Below, piece after piece: positions 30,830 through 39,899 of a stretch of 55,632 bases of DNA (its first letter is position 1; every line of letters starts with the position of its first letter). Below the pieces are notes generated by a model that did no database searches, was not told where the DNA came from, and saw nothing but the letters and a program-made list of their open reading frames with translations. Origin of the DNA: an uncultured Oscillospiraceae bacterium (GTDB lineage Bacteria; Bacillota; Clostridia; Oscillospirales; Oscillospiraceae); NCBI GenBank assembly GCA_910579965.1, contig CAJTWF010000013.1, forward strand, positions 1 to 55,632, in the 5' to 3' direction. The position numbers and the translations under genes were made by a program.

Positions 30830-32688
30830 TAGTTCTCTCCCTTCTCGTAGGCCCGCACCTCGAAGATCCGGGCGCTGTCCAGGCCGTGGGTGGCCAGGAC
30901 CGTGATCCGCAGCGTATCGCACACCGGGGCCTCCTCCGGCTCCAGCACGTTCAGCCGCTGGCCGTTGCCGGTGACGGTCCTGCTCCACACGGGCTCCCCG
31001 TCCCGCAGGGCCTCCACCCGGTAGTCCCGCACCAGCTCCGGGGGCAGGCCCTTCACCTGCCGGGCCCGGACGTTGCGGGTCATGGAGGGCATGATCTCCC
31101 GGGTGAGATTGGGATCAAAGGTCAGCCGCACCTGGCCCACCCTGGCGGGCTGTGCCAGCTTCAGGGTCAGCTGGGCGCTCTCCAGATCCCGGGACTCCCA
31201 GCAGTTCTCCTCCCCGTCCACCCGGCGGGCCACGCCGTTCACCGCCTTCTCCGGCTCCCGGCCCTCCTTCCAGGAGGCTGCGGTGACCTTGGCGGTCCGG
31301 CAGAGATCGCCGGGGTCCCTGTTGGCAAAGCCGGGGAGGTAGCAGTCGTCCCGCAGCAGGGTCTGCTGGAGCTCCTCCATGTGCCCGGCCATGTCCCCGG
31401 GCAGGACGCCCCGCCGGACGGCCAGGGCGGCGGCGGTGCCGGCGGCCTGGCCGCCCACCGCGCAGGTGCCCATGACCCGGGTGGAGCCGAAGGCCATCTT
31501 GGTGACGCTGATGTCCCGGCCCGCCATCATCAGATTGGGCACCTCCCGGCTGTAGAAGCAGCGGTAGGGGATGGTGTAGCAGCCGGGGTAGTTGAGGATG
31601 CGGCTGGGATACTTGTCAAAGTCCATGATGCCGCCGGGGGTGTGCTGGTCCATCTGCCAGCCGCCGTAGGCCACCGCGTCCGGGAACACCCGGTTGGAGC
31701 GGACGTCGTTCTCCGTGAGCAGGTAGTCCCCCACCAGCCGGCGGCTCTCCCGGTAGCCGGGCACCATGCCCACCCAGTCCAGATCCAGGTTGTCCACCCC
31801 GTGGTCCCCCTGGTTTTTCAGGTGGTCCCACACGCCGTAGACGCACCGGAGCAGCTCGTCCCGGATCTCCTCGCCCTCCCGGATGATGTCGTTGTTCCTT
31901 CCCCCCAGCTCGATCCACCAGTAGCCGGAGTCCACGTTGGAGAAGTTGGGCAGCCTGCCGGAGCCCTCCTCGAAGGCCACCAGCCTGCCCCCGTCGGCGT
32001 GGGAGCCCACGGAGTCGCCGTGCTCCCGGTAGCGCAGATCCTCCTCGGAGAAGGTGTAGGCCCACTCCGGCTTCTCAAAGACCACCTTCTCCCCCCGGTC
32101 TATGGCGCTGAACATGATGGAGTTGCCCATGGTGTCCGTGTTGGCCATATCGGGGGCGTTGGGCTCGCCGTGCTGGTCCCGGCTCTCGCTGCCCAGGCGG
32201 CTGCCGCAGCCGGCCATGACGCCCAGGGTGCCGTGGCCGGTGGCGTCGATAAAGATCCGGCCCTCCAGGCGCAGCTCCGTCTCCGTGGTGTTCTGGTGGC
32301 AGACCACGGCGGCGATGCGGCCGCTGTCCATGACCACGTCGTCCATGTTGGTATTCAGATAGGCGGTGAGGCCCTTCTGCTGGTGGACGGCCTCCCAGAG
32401 AATGGCGTCAAAGACCGGGAAGCTGGCGTAGGGGTTGCGGCGCTTGTTCTCCAGCAGCAGCTCCAGCAGGATGCCGGTCTCCGCCAGATCCGGCTTGGCC
32501 CCGTGGGAGCTGGCCCCCACGATGTGCATCCGGATCTCCGAGCTGGCGTTGCCGCCGAACACGGACCGATTCTGGACAATAGCCGTTTTCGCGCCGTGGC
32601 GGGCCGCGGCAATGGCCGCGCACATGCCGCTCAGGCCGCCGCCCACCACCACCACGTCAAAGTCTCTCGTTTCCACATTGATAGACAT
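30829..32688 (-). CDS. FAD-dependent oxidoreductase with C-terminal beta domain (long form B)
   Basis: A 619-residue flavoprotein. FAD motif VVGGGLSGMCAAIAAARHG, the long-form signature FGGNASSEIRMHI, WWIELGG near the middle, GYRESRRLVGDYLLT and MDQHTPGG, then the C-terminal FAD segment MMAGRDISVTKMAFGSTRVM. Residues about 470-619 form a separate domain resembling discoidin/F5-8-type beta-sandwiches (a PxKAVNGVAR region, then LTLKLAQPARVGQVRLTFD). It is the close paralogue of the gene at 39900. The ATG follows AGGAGG one base after the dehydrogenase stop. Confidence 0.9.
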   Translation of the reverse strand: MSINVETRDFDVVVVGGGLSGMCAAIAAARHGAKTAIVQNRSVFGGNASSEIRMHIVGASSHGAKPDLAETGILLELLLENKRRNPYASFPVFDAILWEAVHQQKGLTAYLNTNMDDVVMDSGRIAAVVCHQNTTETELRLEGRIFIDATGHGTLGVMAGCGSRLGSESRDQHGEPNAPDMANTDTMGNSIMFSAIDRGEKVVFEKPEWAYTFSEEDLRYREHGDSVGSHADGGRLVAFEEGSGRLPNFSNVDSGYWWIELGGRNNDIIREGEEIRDELLRCVYGVWDHLKNQGDHGVDNLDLDWVGMVPGYRESRRLVGDYLLTENDVRSNRVFPDAVAYGGWQMDQHTPGGIMDFDKYPSRILNYPGCYTIPYRCFYSREVPNLMMAGRDISVTKMAFGSTRVMGTCAVGGQAAGTAAALAVRRGVLPGDMAGHMEELQQTLLRDDCYLPGFANRDPGDLCRTAKVTAASWKEGREPEKAVNGVARRVDGEENCWESRDLESAQLTLKLAQPARVGQVRLTFDPNLTREIMPSMTRNVRARQVKGLPPELVRDYRVEALRDGEPVWSRTVTGNGQRLNVLEPEEAPVCDTLRITVLATHGLDSARIFEVRAYEKGEN

Positions 32689-32689
32689 G

Positions 32690-33721
32690 TCATTCCTCCT
32701 CCGGTACAACCAGTACCTTGATGGATTCCGGGCCGGCCTGGGTCTCGATGGCCTCCCGGAGCCGGTCCACAGGGAACCGGTGGGTAATCAGCTCCTTCAG
32801 CCGCAGCCGGCCCGAGGCGATAAGGGCCGCCGCCCGGCTGTGGGTGTCCGGGTTGACAAAGGAGCCCAGGATGGTCAGCTCCTTCTGGTAGATGGCGCAG
32901 AGGCTGGTCTCCAGCAGGGCCTCCGGGTGGGGCACGCCGAAGAGCAGGATCCGTCCGCCCGGTCCGGCCGCGTCCACGGCCTGGGCCGCCGCGCCGGTCC
33001 GGCCCCCCACGCACTCGATGACCACGTTGGCCCCGCCGCCCAGCAGCGCCTCCGTCCGCTGCGCCAGGTCCTCCCGGAGGGGGTCCACCGCGCCGTCCGC
33101 GCCCAGCTCCAGGGCCAGCCCACGCCGGGCCGCCACCGGCTCGCTGACCACCACCCGGGCCGCGCCGCACAGGCGGGCCAGCTGCAACATCATCAGCCCG
33201 ATGGTGGACCCGCCCAGGATGAGGACCGTCTCCCCCGGCCGGATGGCCGCCCTGTCGATACCGTGGAGGCAGCAGGCCAGGGGCTCCGTCAGGGCGGCCA
33301 GCTCCGGGTCCGTCCCCGCCGGGAGGACCACGCACTGGGCCGCAGGCGCCAGGCATTGGTCCGCGAAGCCGCCGTCCATGGTCACGCCCACGGCCTCCAT
33401 GGCCCGGCACAGCTGCTTTCTGCCCTGGCGGCAGGGGGGACAGGTCCCGCAGTAGATGTTGGGATCCACGCTGACCAGATCCCCCGCCTTCAGTCCGGTG
33501 ACGCCGGGGCCCAGGGCCTCCACGGTGCCGGAGAGCTCGTGGCCCAGTATGACCGGCGGCGTGACGCTGGCCGAGCCCTTCCCGCCGGCGAAAATATGTA
33601 CGTCCGTGCCGCACACGCCGCAGGCGTGGACCCGCAGCAGCGCCTGCCCCGGGCCGGGGGCGCGCAGACGCAGGGGCCGGGTCTCAATGGTCCGGCTGCC
33701 CAGAAAATAGGCTGCTCTCAT
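32690..33721 (-). CDS. Zinc-dependent medium-chain dehydrogenase (C)
   Basis: A 343-residue alcohol/polyol dehydrogenase. Catalytic zinc ligands are in CGVCGTD and GHELSG, structural zinc cysteines in CGTCPPCRQGRKQLC, and the NAD(P)-binding motif is LILGGSTIGLMMLQLA (GGSxxG instead of the usual GxGxxG). The start at 33721 overlaps the DUF624 stop (ATGA). Substrates of this family are typically sorbitol, xylitol or related sugar alcohols. It is one of three such dehydrogenases in the locus. Confidence 0.92.
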   Translation of the reverse strand: MRAAYFLGSRTIETRPLRLRAPGPGQALLRVHACGVCGTDVHIFAGGKGSASVTPPVILGHELSGTVEALGPGVTGLKAGDLVSVDPNIYCGTCPPCRQGRKQLCRAMEAVGVTMDGGFADQCLAPAAQCVVLPAGTDPELAALTEPLACCLHGIDRAAIRPGETVLILGGSTIGLMMLQLARLCGAARVVVSEPVAARRGLALELGADGAVDPLREDLAQRTEALLGGGANVVIECVGGRTGAAAQAVDAAGPGGRILLFGVPHPEALLETSLCAIYQKELTILGSFVNPDTHSRAAALIASGRLRLKELITHRFPVDRLREAIETQAGPESIKVLVVPEEE

Positions 33722-34560
33722 GATTCCTCGTTTCCTTCCTCCGCCCGCGCCGCGGGGGCGAGCAGATGTTCTTGAATGACCGGCTGGGTAAAGAACGCAG
33801 CGGAAAACGCCGCGAAGCTGTATAAAAAGCAGGGGATCAGCACCAGATCCGCCGCCAGACACAGGGCGCACAGCACCGCCGTGATCCCCACCACCGCCAG
33901 GGGACGCCAGGGCCGCAGCAGGGCCAGGGCCAGACTGTCCCGGAGCAGGGCCCCCAGGGGCAGCTCCACGGTGGCCATAATGGGGTAGACGTAGACCCGG
34001 GCCATAGCGTACACCAGGGCCAGCGCCAGCCAGAGCACCTTCAGCACCCCGCCTGCCGCGCCGAAAAAGGTCTCGCCGTCCACCAGATAGTAGAGCGTGG
34101 CGAACACCGCCAGCACGTCCGCCAGCCCCACCGGCAGCGCCTGCCGCCAGGAGCGCCTCCAGGCCTCCCAAAAGTTGGGCCAGAAGAGGCCCGGCCGGCT
34201 CCAGGCGCAGTCCAGGGCCGCCCGGCCCAGCGCCGCCGTGGCGGGGCCCAGCAGGAGGATGGACCCGCCCACCAGCGCCGCCCGCAGCCACACCGGCCAG
34301 CCCAGGGCCACATACAGCAGCAGGGACCCCAGCACCGACACCACGCCGCCCCCGGTCTGGGTGGTGACGGCGTTGATGAGGCTCATAAGCCAACCGTAGA
34401 CCGGCAGGGTTACCAGGGCGTATACCAGATTGACCTGCAGCAGCTTGAAGAAGTGCCGTCCGTACCGCTTCCAGAACCGCACAAAGGGGTGGAGCTGGCT
34501 GTCGTCCACGAAGCCGGGACCAGGCCGGGTGAAGTCCAGAAATCCGGGCAGATTTGACAT
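33718..34560 (-). CDS. YesL-like DUF624 membrane protein
   Basis: A 280-residue protein with about five or six membrane segments, an N-terminal FWKRYGRHFFKLLQVNLVYAL stretch and the DUF624-like pattern. DUF624/YesL proteins are commonly encoded beside CUT1 sugar transporters in Firmicutes, but their function is unknown. The ATG follows AGGAGGATC. It overlaps the next gene (ATGA), and lies between two oxidoreductase genes in the transporter operon. Confidence 0.85.
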   Translation of the reverse strand: MSNLPGFLDFTRPGPGFVDDSQLHPFVRFWKRYGRHFFKLLQVNLVYALVTLPVYGWLMSLINAVTTQTGGGVVSVLGSLLLYVALGWPVWLRAALVGGSILLLGPATAALGRAALDCAWSRPGLFWPNFWEAWRRSWRQALPVGLADVLAVFATLYYLVDGETFFGAAGGVLKVLWLALALVYAMARVYVYPIMATVELPLGALLRDSLALALLRPWRPLAVVGITAVLCALCLAADLVLIPCFLYSFAAFSAAFFTQPVIQEHLLAPAARAEEGNEES

Positions 34561-34602
34561 GATGGATCCTCCTGTCAGGTTTTCAGCTGTTCATGCAGCC
34601 GC

Positions 34603-35973
34603 TCAGTCCCCCACAAACGCGCCCTGGTCCGTCAGCTTCCGGCGCAGGGCGGCCACGTCCACGTCCCGGGGCGGTATGTCCGCCGCGGCCGCCATGGCGG
34701 CGGCTACGCCGGCGGCCTGTCCGAAGGCCATGCAGCTGGGCATCATGCGCACGGCGGAGCCCGCCAGGGCGTCGGCGGAGATGGCCCGGCCCGCCACCAG
34801 CAGATTGTCCGCGCCCTTGGGCACCAGACACAGGTAGGGAACGCCGAAGTAGGGGCCGGCGGTGGGGACAATGAAGGACCCGCCGGGGTTATCCCTGTTG
34901 TGGGTGTCCATGTTGGTGGCCATGACGGCGATGGTCCCCTCCGGCACCCTGCACGCGGCCACCTCCTCCCCGGACAGCCGGTACTCACCCCGGATGTGCC
35001 GGGTCTCCCGGATGCCGATGGTGGCGGCGGTGCCGATCATGCGGGCGTTCTCAAAGCCCACGGCGTTCTCCCGCATGAACCGGAACACCTTGTGGGCCTG
35101 CTCCAGGCCCTCCAGCTCCGCCCGGGTCAGATCCTCCGCCTTGGTGCCGTCCACGTCCAGCACCCGGGTCACGTTCAGCCGGTACTCCCCCTCCTGCACG
35201 TCGGCGAACACGCCCACCTCCGCCCGGGGGATGTCGCCCCAGGCCTGGGGCCGCTCCCGGATGAGCCAGCTGTAGGGGCCGTAGAAGGGCCGGATCTCCT
35301 CCCGGTGCTGAGCCATGTGCTCCGCCACCCGGGGCGTGTCCACGTTGTAGAGCCGGAGGAACAGGGAGGCGGGCTGGATGTTGCCGTCCTCCTCGCTGCC
35401 CACCACGTAGGGGCATCCCGCCCGGGCGGCCACGTCCGCGTCGCCGGTGCAGTCCACCACCACCTTGGCCCGGACCACGCTCAGTCCGTCCTTGTTGGCG
35501 ATCACCACGCCGCCGATGCGGTCCCCCTCCTTGAGCACGGCGATGAACTGGGTGTGCAGCAGCAGCGCCGCCCCGGCCTCCCGGATCATGCGGGAGGCCG
35601 CCAGCTTGAAGGCCTCCTGGTCAAAGGGACCCACGTTGTTGTGGCCCAGGCGGTAGAAGCTGGAGTGGGGCTCCTCGTTGTGGACCTCTCCCGGGTGGAT
35701 GGCCCCGCCCATGGCCACCATCCGCTCTACCAGCTCCTCAAATACGCCCCGGATAATCATGTTCTCGTGGTTGGCGTCATAGCTGGTCATGAAGGGGCCC
35801 ACGCCGCCCATGGTGGCCATGCCGCCCACGCAGCCGTTGGCCTCGATAACCAGGGTGTCTGCGCCGTTTCTGGCGGCGGCCACGGCCGCGCCCACGCCTG
35901 CCGGACCCGCTCCGGCCACCAGCACGTCCACCTCTTTATAGATGGGCAGCTCCTGCTGAAATGTAACGGACAT
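34603..35973 (-). CDS. FAD-dependent oxidoreductase, PF12831 type (short form E)
   Basis: A 456-residue flavoprotein with FAD motif VAGAGPAGVGAAVAAARNG, VGGMATMGGVGPF, GIRETRHIRGEYRLS, NMDTHNRDNPGG and the C-terminal LLVAGRAISADALAGSAVRMM segment. It follows the binding-protein gene and opens the enzyme part of the transporter operon; ATG behind AAGGAGG. Soluble and cytoplasmic. The reaction is unknown. The shared RE(S/T)R and DxH motifs make it a true paralogue of the other five flavoenzymes. Confidence 0.9.
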   Translation of the reverse strand: MSVTFQQELPIYKEVDVLVAGAGPAGVGAAVAAARNGADTLVIEANGCVGGMATMGGVGPFMTSYDANHENMIIRGVFEELVERMVAMGGAIHPGEVHNEEPHSSFYRLGHNNVGPFDQEAFKLAASRMIREAGAALLLHTQFIAVLKEGDRIGGVVIANKDGLSVVRAKVVVDCTGDADVAARAGCPYVVGSEEDGNIQPASLFLRLYNVDTPRVAEHMAQHREEIRPFYGPYSWLIRERPQAWGDIPRAEVGVFADVQEGEYRLNVTRVLDVDGTKAEDLTRAELEGLEQAHKVFRFMRENAVGFENARMIGTAATIGIRETRHIRGEYRLSGEEVAACRVPEGTIAVMATNMDTHNRDNPGGSFIVPTAGPYFGVPYLCLVPKGADNLLVAGRAISADALAGSAVRMMPSCMAFGQAAGVAAAMAAAADIPPRDVDVAALRRKLTDQGAFVGD

Positions 35974-36001
35974 TGGAAGTTTCCTCCTTGTTTTGGGAGA
36001 A

Positions 36002-36027
36002 GGCGGGATCTCGGGAGAGATCCCGCC
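36002..36027 (-). promoter_or_regulatory. Hairpin after the binding-protein gene
   Basis: A perfect 11-bp stem GGCGGGATCTC/GAGATCCCGCC with loop GGGA, no T-run. Such intercistronic stems often protect binding-protein mRNA and reduce downstream expression. Confidence 0.6.
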
Positions 36028-36053
36028 CTCTCATGATAGCGAGCAGCAATGGA

Positions 36054-37646
36054 TTATTTGTAGAACTCGTCGTACCAGCCCTGGAGATCGCCCCGCACGC
36101 TCTCGCCGCCGGCGTTGGTCCAGTCGGACATGAATGTGTCCAGATCGTTGATGGTGCGGGTGCCGGACATGACCTGGGTGATATAATCCTGCAGATCATT
36201 GAAAATAGCGGTGTTGTACTTGGCGTAATTCTCCTTGGCGGGCATGAAGGCGAAGGTGTTGGGCACAAAGATGCTCTGGTCCGCGTCCATGGTCACCGCA
36301 GAGAAGGAGTGCCACTGTCCCTCGGATTTGCGCACCCGGGAGGGCCACTGGAATTCATATGCCTTCTGGTCGGTTACATCCAGATACCAGTAGGAGTTGC
36401 CCCGCTCCTCAGCGAAGATGGGGTTGATCGGTTCGATTTCTCCATCTTCATCGTAATTGAAGTGGACGCCCTCCTCGCCAATTGTGATGAACAGCTGATC
36501 CTTTACCCTTAAATTCCACCAGTTCACCACATCGGCCAGATTTTCAGAGGATCTGGGTACGCAGGAGATCCAGCCGATGGCCTCCGTGCTCTGATACGTG
36601 CAGGTACCGTCAGCCCCCTTCAGGGCGGAGATATAGGCCAGATCGTCCCAGCTCAGGTTCAGGTTCTCAATGAGGGCGGCGGAGCAGAAGTCGGCCAGGG
36701 CACGGTTGCCGCAGGTGATGATGGCCTTGCCGGAGGTGAATTTCTCCTTCAGGGTGGACTCGGTGTTGATGGCCCAGTCGGGGTCAATGAGGCCCTCGTT
36801 GTACAGCTTGGTCAGGAACTCAACCATCTCGGCGAATTTAGGCGCCTCGGTCATGTAATAGACCTTGCCGTTCTCATCTACCATCCAGTCGTTGTAGATG
36901 CCGAAGGCGCAGGCGATGGTCTTGGGGATGACCCAGTTCTCGTTGGCCTCGGAGTTAGGCAAATAGGGGCCGGCCAGGATGACGTACTCATCGCCGTAGT
37001 GCTGTTTAAGGGTCACCAGACAGTCATAGAACTCGTCAATGGTGGTGGGAACCTCGTTGATGCCGGCGGCCTTCAGCAGGTCCATGCGGGCTACCATGAA
37101 GGCGGCGATTTCATGGGAGTGGGGGTACATGTAGGGCACGCCGTAGATGTGGCCGTCATCTCCCCGCAGGGCATTCCATACATTTTCAGAGTTACCCGCC
37201 AGAACGTCCTGGCCATAGGCCTCCAACGCATCGTCCAGGGGCTGGAGCGCACCTTGGGATACTAATGTACGCCACTGGTTGATGGAAATATTGATGCTGT
37301 CGTAGTTTGCTCCGCCAGAGATGTCCATGAGCAGCTTCTCATCCGCATTCTCCGAGGGGAGCATGAAGTACTCCACATCGTAGCCCGTGGACTGCTTGAG
37401 CACGTCCGCGTTGATGTCGTTGTTGGGATCAAAGGCCGCGTTATAGCCCAGGCGCTTGAGGGTGACGTTGCCGGGCCCCTTCAGCTCGGGAACAGTGGTC
37501 TGCTCGCCGCCTGTATTCTTGTCGCCGCTGGGCGCTGCGGTGGACTGATTGCCGTCGGAGGCGGGCTGATTATTGCCGCCCCCGCCGCAGGCAGCCAGCG
37601 AGAACAGCATCAGCAGACTGAGGAGCAGTGCAAGTGGCTTTTTCAT
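36054..37646 (-). CDS. CUT1 extracellular sugar-binding lipoprotein
   Basis: A 530-residue binding protein with signal MKKPLALLLSLLMLFSLAAC (lipid Cys20), then a Gly/Asn/Ser/Thr-rich linker to about residue 55. The size and sequence resemble the LplA/large CUT1 group that binds oligosaccharides or complex sugars. The two permease genes lie directly upstream in the same operon. It should define the substrate for the locus. Confidence 0.93.
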   Translation of the reverse strand: MKKPLALLLSLLMLFSLAACGGGGNNQPASDGNQSTAAPSGDKNTGGEQTTVPELKGPGNVTLKRLGYNAAFDPNNDINADVLKQSTGYDVEYFMLPSENADEKLLMDISGGANYDSINISINQWRTLVSQGALQPLDDALEAYGQDVLAGNSENVWNALRGDDGHIYGVPYMYPHSHEIAAFMVARMDLLKAAGINEVPTTIDEFYDCLVTLKQHYGDEYVILAGPYLPNSEANENWVIPKTIACAFGIYNDWMVDENGKVYYMTEAPKFAEMVEFLTKLYNEGLIDPDWAINTESTLKEKFTSGKAIITCGNRALADFCSAALIENLNLSWDDLAYISALKGADGTCTYQSTEAIGWISCVPRSSENLADVVNWWNLRVKDQLFITIGEEGVHFNYDEDGEIEPINPIFAEERGNSYWYLDVTDQKAYEFQWPSRVRKSEGQWHSFSAVTMDADQSIFVPNTFAFMPAKENYAKYNTAIFNDLQDYITQVMSGTRTINDLDTFMSDWTNAGGESVRGDLQGWYDEFYK

Positions 37647-37709
37647 GGTTCGTTTCTCCTTTTTATATATTTTCTTCTCCGCCGGATGTGGCGGTTAAAA
37701 GACGAGGCG

Positions 37710-38606
37710 TCAGCCCTTCACGGAGCCGATGGTGATGCCCTTGATGAGGAAGCGCTGGACAAAGGGGTAGAGGGCGATGATGGGGATGATGGACAGGGTG
37801 ACCGCCGCCGCTGTCAGCCCCTCGGGGGTGATGTTGGTGGTCAGGGTGCCGCCGGCCATGTTCTCCAGGTAGCCGGAGCCGCTCTGGATCAGGTTGTAGA
37901 GGTATACCTGTAGTGTCTGCATGGAGGGGGACTGGGTATACATCATGGCGTGGAAGTAGTTGTTCCAGTAGTTGATGGCGTAGAGCAGGGCCACTGTGGC
38001 GATGACAGGGGTGGACATGGGGCAGACGATGGACACCAGAATGCGCAGATCCCCGGCCCCGTCGATGCGGGCGGACTCCTCGATGATCTCCGGCAGGCCC
38101 TCAAAGTAGTTCTTCACAATGAACATGTTGAACTGCACAATGGCAAAGGGCAGGATCATGGCCGCGTAGGTGTCCAGGATGCCCAGCATCCGCACCACCA
38201 TGTAGGCGGGGATCATGCCGCCGAAGAACACCATGCTGAACACATACAGCAGCGTGATGACCTTCCGGCCCCGGAAGGCGGGCTTGGAGAGGGGGTAGGC
38301 GGTGGTGATGCTGGTGAAGAGGCTGATGAGGGTGCCCACGCCGGTGACGATGAGGGTGTTTTTCAGGGCGTTGAAAAAGTCTGTCTGAAAGAGGATGTAC
38401 TGGATGGTCTCCAGCTGGAAGCCCTTGGGCCAGAAGTTCACCAGACCTGCTGTGACGTAGGTGCCCTTGCTGAAGGCCTTGCTGACCACGTGGAGGCAGG
38501 GGAGGATGGCGCACAGGGCGAAGAGGGTCATGAGGACGTAGGCAAGGCCGGAGACGAACTTTTCGCTGGCGTCCAGGGCGATGCCGGCGCTTTTCTTTTT
38601 CTTCAT
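37710..38606 (-). CDS. CUT1 ABC transporter permease (LplC/MalG type)
   Basis: A 298-residue permease with about six membrane helices and the ATPase-contact EAA loop EESARIDGAGDLRIL (around residue 195). It pairs with the permease encoded upstream. The ATG follows AAGGAGG. No ATP-binding gene is present in the locus, so a shared MsmX-type ATPase encoded elsewhere is expected, as in many Firmicutes. Confidence 0.95.
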   Translation of the reverse strand: MKKKKSAGIALDASEKFVSGLAYVLMTLFALCAILPCLHVVSKAFSKGTYVTAGLVNFWPKGFQLETIQYILFQTDFFNALKNTLIVTGVGTLISLFTSITTAYPLSKPAFRGRKVITLLYVFSMVFFGGMIPAYMVVRMLGILDTYAAMILPFAIVQFNMFIVKNYFEGLPEIIEESARIDGAGDLRILVSIVCPMSTPVIATVALLYAINYWNNYFHAMMYTQSPSMQTLQVYLYNLIQSGSGYLENMAGGTLTTNITPEGLTAAAVTLSIIPIIALYPFVQRFLIKGITIGSVKG

Positions 38607-38618
38607 CTCATATCCTCC

Positions 38619-39605
38619 TTACCAGATGCTGCGGCCCAGGGTCTTCTTGCTGACGGTATTGGCGCCCACGATGAGAACAAAGGCCACCACCGCGTTGAAC
38701 AGGCCCAGGGCCGTGGCCAGGGAGAAGTCCGCCTGGCCCATGCCGATGCGGTAGACGTAGGTTTCGATGATGTCCGCCACGTCGTAGACCGCCGGGCTGT
38801 AGAACACCAGGATCTGCTCGAAGCCGGTGGTCAGGATGTATCCCACCTTCATGATGAGCATGAGGACGATGGTGGGCAGAAGGCCGGGCATGGTGATGTG
38901 CCAGATCTGCTTGAACTTGTTGGCCCCGTCCATGCGGGCCGCCTCGTAGAGGGTGACGTCGATGCCGGTGATGGCCGCCAGATAGATGATGGTGTTGTAG
39001 CCGATCTCCTTCCAGCCCTCGGTGAACACCAGGACGCTGCGAAAGACGCTCTGATCGCTGAAAAAGCCCACCCGGCTGCCGCCCAGAGAGGCGATGATGT
39101 TGTTGACAATGCCGTAGGACCCCAGCAGGGAGTAGAAAATGCCGAAGATCAGCACCCAGGAGAAGAAGTAGGGCACATAGATCAGGGTCTGGCACAGCTT
39201 CTGGTAGATCTTCTGGCGAATCTCGTTGAGCAGGATGGCGCAGATGATAGGGATGGGGAACAGCCAGAGGATTTTCAGCCCGTTGATGACCAGGGTGTTG
39301 GTCAGCACCTTGGTAAACTGGGAGCTGCCGAAGAGCTTGGCAAAGTGCTCAAAGCCACACCATTCGCTGGCCGCGATGGCGCTCCAGGGGTCCCCGGCGG
39401 CAAAGATCTTGTAGTCCTTGAAGGCGATCTGGAGGCCGTAGAGGGGCAGGAGCTTGTAGATGAAGAGGAAGAACAAGCCCGGGATCAGCATCAGATACAG
39501 TGTCCAATGCTGGCGCAGATAGTTCCCGAAGCTGGTGAGCTTTTTCGCCAGTACGGCGCCGGGGGACGCTCTGCCGGTCAGTGCGGTGGCGGGAGGTGTT
39601 TTCAT
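38619..39605 (-). CDS. CUT1 ABC transporter permease (LplB type)
   Basis: A 328-residue permease with an extended cytoplasmic N-terminus, about six helices and the EAA loop YEAARMDGANKFKQIWHI near residue 225. GLQIAFKDYKIF is typical of LplB/YtcP-class permeases. It is the first gene of the eight-gene operon running to 29528 and is preceded by a good promoter. Confidence 0.95.
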   Translation of the reverse strand: MKTPPATALTGRASPGAVLAKKLTSFGNYLRQHWTLYLMLIPGLFFLFIYKLLPLYGLQIAFKDYKIFAAGDPWSAIAASEWCGFEHFAKLFGSSQFTKVLTNTLVINGLKILWLFPIPIICAILLNEIRQKIYQKLCQTLIYVPYFFSWVLIFGIFYSLLGSYGIVNNIIASLGGSRVGFFSDQSVFRSVLVFTEGWKEIGYNTIIYLAAITGIDVTLYEAARMDGANKFKQIWHITMPGLLPTIVLMLIMKVGYILTTGFEQILVFYSPAVYDVADIIETYVYRIGMGQADFSLATALGLFNAVVAFVLIVGANTVSKKTLGRSIW

Positions 39606-39728
39606 GGGGTCTCTCCTTTCCTTCGGAGAGCGTCTTACGCTTTCCTGTTTTATGAGCTTATGGTATCACCAAAAGCAGGCCGCGTAAATATTCCGTTTTT
39701 TCAATCCGATGTTCTTTTTTGTGGAATA

Positions 39729-39757
39729 ATAATATATCCGTAGAAAATTTGAGACAA
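39729..39757 (-). promoter_or_regulatory. Promoter of the transporter-oxidoreductase operon
   Basis: Minus strand TTGTCT (39757-39752), 17 nt, TATTAT (39734-39729), with a leader of about 115 nt. The surrounding AT-rich region could hold binding sites for the AraC-type regulator encoded at 45147. Confidence 0.65.
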
Positions 39758-39780
39758 TTTTTATGCAATATACACATAAT

Positions 39781-39830
39781 CCCCGGAGGGGACCGGGCGG
39801 GAGCAGTACCCGCGCCAATCCCCTCCGGGG
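39781..39830 (-). terminator. Branched hairpin after the long-form oxidoreductase gene
   Basis: Outer stem CCCCGGAGGGGA/TCCCCTCCGGGG (12 bp) and inner stem GCGGG/CCCGC. It lies 70 bases past the stop of the gene at 39900. No clear T-tail on the minus strand follows, so it may be a processing structure. Confidence 0.5.
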
Positions 39831-39899
39831 TGAATGAACCGATCACAAAAGCCAGGAAAACAGGCTGAAACAGAGGCAAAGCAGAACGTTTTTGTCCGT

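Noticed and set aside
32690..34393. 567-codon fusion of a membrane protein region with zinc dehydrogenase
   Set aside because: The upstream part is the wrong frame of the DUF624 gene; the dehydrogenase starts at 33721.
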